Part shown: positions 62,656 through 64,000 of the stretch, piece by piece
Position numbering within the stretch: position 1 is the stretch's first letter
Layout: every line of letters starts with the position of its first letter
Source of the DNA: Pseudanabaena sp. FACHB-2040
GTDB taxonomy: Bacteria; Cyanobacteriota; Cyanobacteriia; Phormidesmidales; Phormidesmidaceae
Assembly: GCF_014696715.1 (NCBI RefSeq)
Contig: NZ_JACJQO010000022.1
Span: 124,001 to 188,000 of the forward strand
Direction of reading: 5' to 3'
DNA: 64,000 nucleotides
Position numbers and translations under genes: made by a program
Notes under the pieces: generated by a model
What the model was told of the DNA's origin: nothing
The model's input: only the letters and a program-made list of their open reading frames with translations
Database searches by the model: none

Positions 62656-64000
62656 TTCTATGGAACAGGTAAGAGGAACGGGAAAAGACGACTAACAGGC
62701 GTCCTAAGAGATCAACCGGGGATCACTTAAATGCAGGATTTACTCAGAGTCAACTCTGCCCGAAGCGCCCTTAACACTCCACACAAAAGCAACCTGTTCT
62801 GCACCCACACAGAGTTGCTCCTGTTAGCGGCAGGGCTGAAAATACTAAACACACAATTCCTCGAAAAACACTGGTGGCAAGAGAGTGAAACGTCTCATCA
62901 CCACAAAGTAACCCTTCATCAAACAATCTCTAGCTACAAAAGCCCTTTGAGAAACATCAGACAGCTAGTATCTAACGTCCCAAACTGAATATTGTTTGAG
63001 GATAGGTGCCTTACTACCCACAGGTAGGAAGGTTTTCGAGTTTTATGTGATTCAAACAGAGCTAAAGATTAAGACTGAGAAACTTCCTCCAAAACGTTTT
63101 CAGGCGTCAACAAGCCTTTGTATCCCTTATAGATCGTCCCCTACAAAAGGCAGAATATCGCCCGAAAACCGACATAGCCGTAACTTATTGACCTGGCTAT
63201 GCCATCGGTAGAACCCACTTTACCGGCAACCCTGTTTAAGCTGCTTCAGCACACGCAAATGTACTTTTAGCAAACTTTGCAACAAAAGTCCCCTCCATGT
63301 CTACCCAAATTTGCACAAAATCTTGAATCTGGCAAGAAGGGTGTCTCTTCTATCGTTCCGACGTTCCCACTGGGGGAACATCGTTATCAGAGATTTATGC
63401 TTGGGTTAACATCCTCAACAATGCCATAGCAGGCGACAAATACGTAAAAGTACGGATTTGGTTTCAAAGTCTCTTCATTGTTGGCTCTATTTTTACAAGC
63501 TAGTACGTAAACCTCTCACAATTATCCGGATAGGCTGCCTGCACCTCTGAAAGAAAGGAGCAACTTATCAGCTTTAGCCAGATCTCAGGCTCCGCGAACA
63601 TTCTTTCAGCCACAGTCAAAATCTCTACAACCTAGAATAGGCAATGGTTACCTCCCCCTTCAGAGCTAGACAATGCCTGTGTAGGCTGGACCTATCCCTA
63701 TCCCTTCCAGAGCACATTAAAACAACAGGCAAGCCCTTTAAAGAGTCTCTAGCAATACAGTTTCTTCTATTGCCCCCTCTCTATGAAGAAGCCAACGATA
63801 TTCGAGCTAGCGCGGCTCTGTAAAAGAGTATACTGATTCTTCGATAGGAGCACTGTACAGGTATTGGTGTTCACTTCAATGAGCCTGGCCTGTAGCCTAA
63901 GATTCAATTCCTAGGCGCAAGCAACTCCAATTGGCAAAAGATCTACAAGATCTACAGCAAAATCTATATCTATAGGGTTCTGAGTTCTGAACTAGCCTCG
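62656..64000. other. Gene-free stretch at right edge
   Basis: About 1.3 kb without a supported gene. Frames at 62731-62988 and 62996-63211 are open but have no recognisable domain, ribosome site or codon bias. A short inverted repeat GTTCCCACTGGGGGAAC lies near 63364-63380. No tRNA cloverleaf or partial gene at the edge was found. Confidence 0.5.

Noticed and set aside
62731-63211. Two short open frames in the right-hand gene-free stretch
   Set aside because: No recognisable motif or start signal; composition does not resemble the genes of the window.
63885-63925. Possible tRNA T-arm (GATTCAATTCCTAGGC)
   Set aside because: No acceptor stem or anticodon arm can be built around it.

Overview
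The window comes from a cyanobacterium. It carries adjacent psaA and psaB genes for the photosystem I core, frequent HIP1-type GCGATCGC octamers, an Hps/cyanoexosortase-type gene set and a wealth of exopolysaccharide genes. A filamentous Leptolyngbya/Nodosilinea-like lineage would fit the PTPA-type sorting signals, but that placement is inference. All family assignments were made by reading motifs; no database search was run.

Layout. (1) 1-7.6 kb holds unrelated housekeeping and accessory genes: a pirin (cut by the window edge), a UBP-type zinc-finger protein, small membrane proteins, a serine-hydrolase-like membrane-anchored protein, an MFS transporter and a glycosidase-like lipoprotein. (2) 7.6-12.3 kb holds psaA-psaB on the minus strand, closed by a strong bidirectional hairpin at 7576-7610 and preceded by a TATAAT box. 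(3) 12.8-15.9 kb holds a Pro/Glu-rich lipoprotein and a Wza-like outer-membrane polysaccharide export protein. (4) 16.6-39.6 kb is a plus-strand polysaccharide locus: a chain-length regulator/BY-kinase, an initiating sugar-phosphate transferase, a HepA-like ABC exporter, a pyruvyl transferase, ten GT2/GT4 glycosyltransferases, a Wzy-like polymerase, and a recent tandem duplication of a GT-C membrane glycosyltransferase. (5) 39.7-46.1 kb is a minus-strand exosortase region: two cassettes of HpsJ-like gene, exosortase and PTPA-CTERM substrate, plus a third stand-alone exosortase. In the second cassette the exosortase has lost its N-terminal half but keeps the Cys/Arg/His residues. (6) 46.1-57.3 kb is a second, minus-strand polysaccharide locus with six glycosyltransferases, another Wzy/ligase, another ABC exporter and a Gmd-like dehydratase. 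By eye it contains no HIP1 site. (7) 57.5-62.7 kb holds a small hypothetical protein, GDP-fucose synthase, GDP-mannose dehydratase, a small Cys-containing protein and a WecG/TagA/CpsF transferase, with several families of short palindromic repeats and a 63-bp tandem repeat between them. (8) 62.7-64.0 kb shows no convincing gene.

How it may work together (inference): Gmd and Fcl supply GDP-fucose. The sugar-phosphate transferase, and perhaps the CpsF-type transferase, start glycans on a lipid carrier. The glycosyltransferases extend them, the ABC and Wzy proteins flip and polymerise them, and the Wzc/Wza-like pair exports them. The exosortases would process PTPA-CTERM proteins at the same envelope, a linkage typical of exosortase systems, which usually sit beside exopolysaccharide loci. 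The most unusual item is the repeated exosortase cassette: a conserved iteron-bearing leader before each substrate gene, matching terminators after each, and one half-length exosortase.
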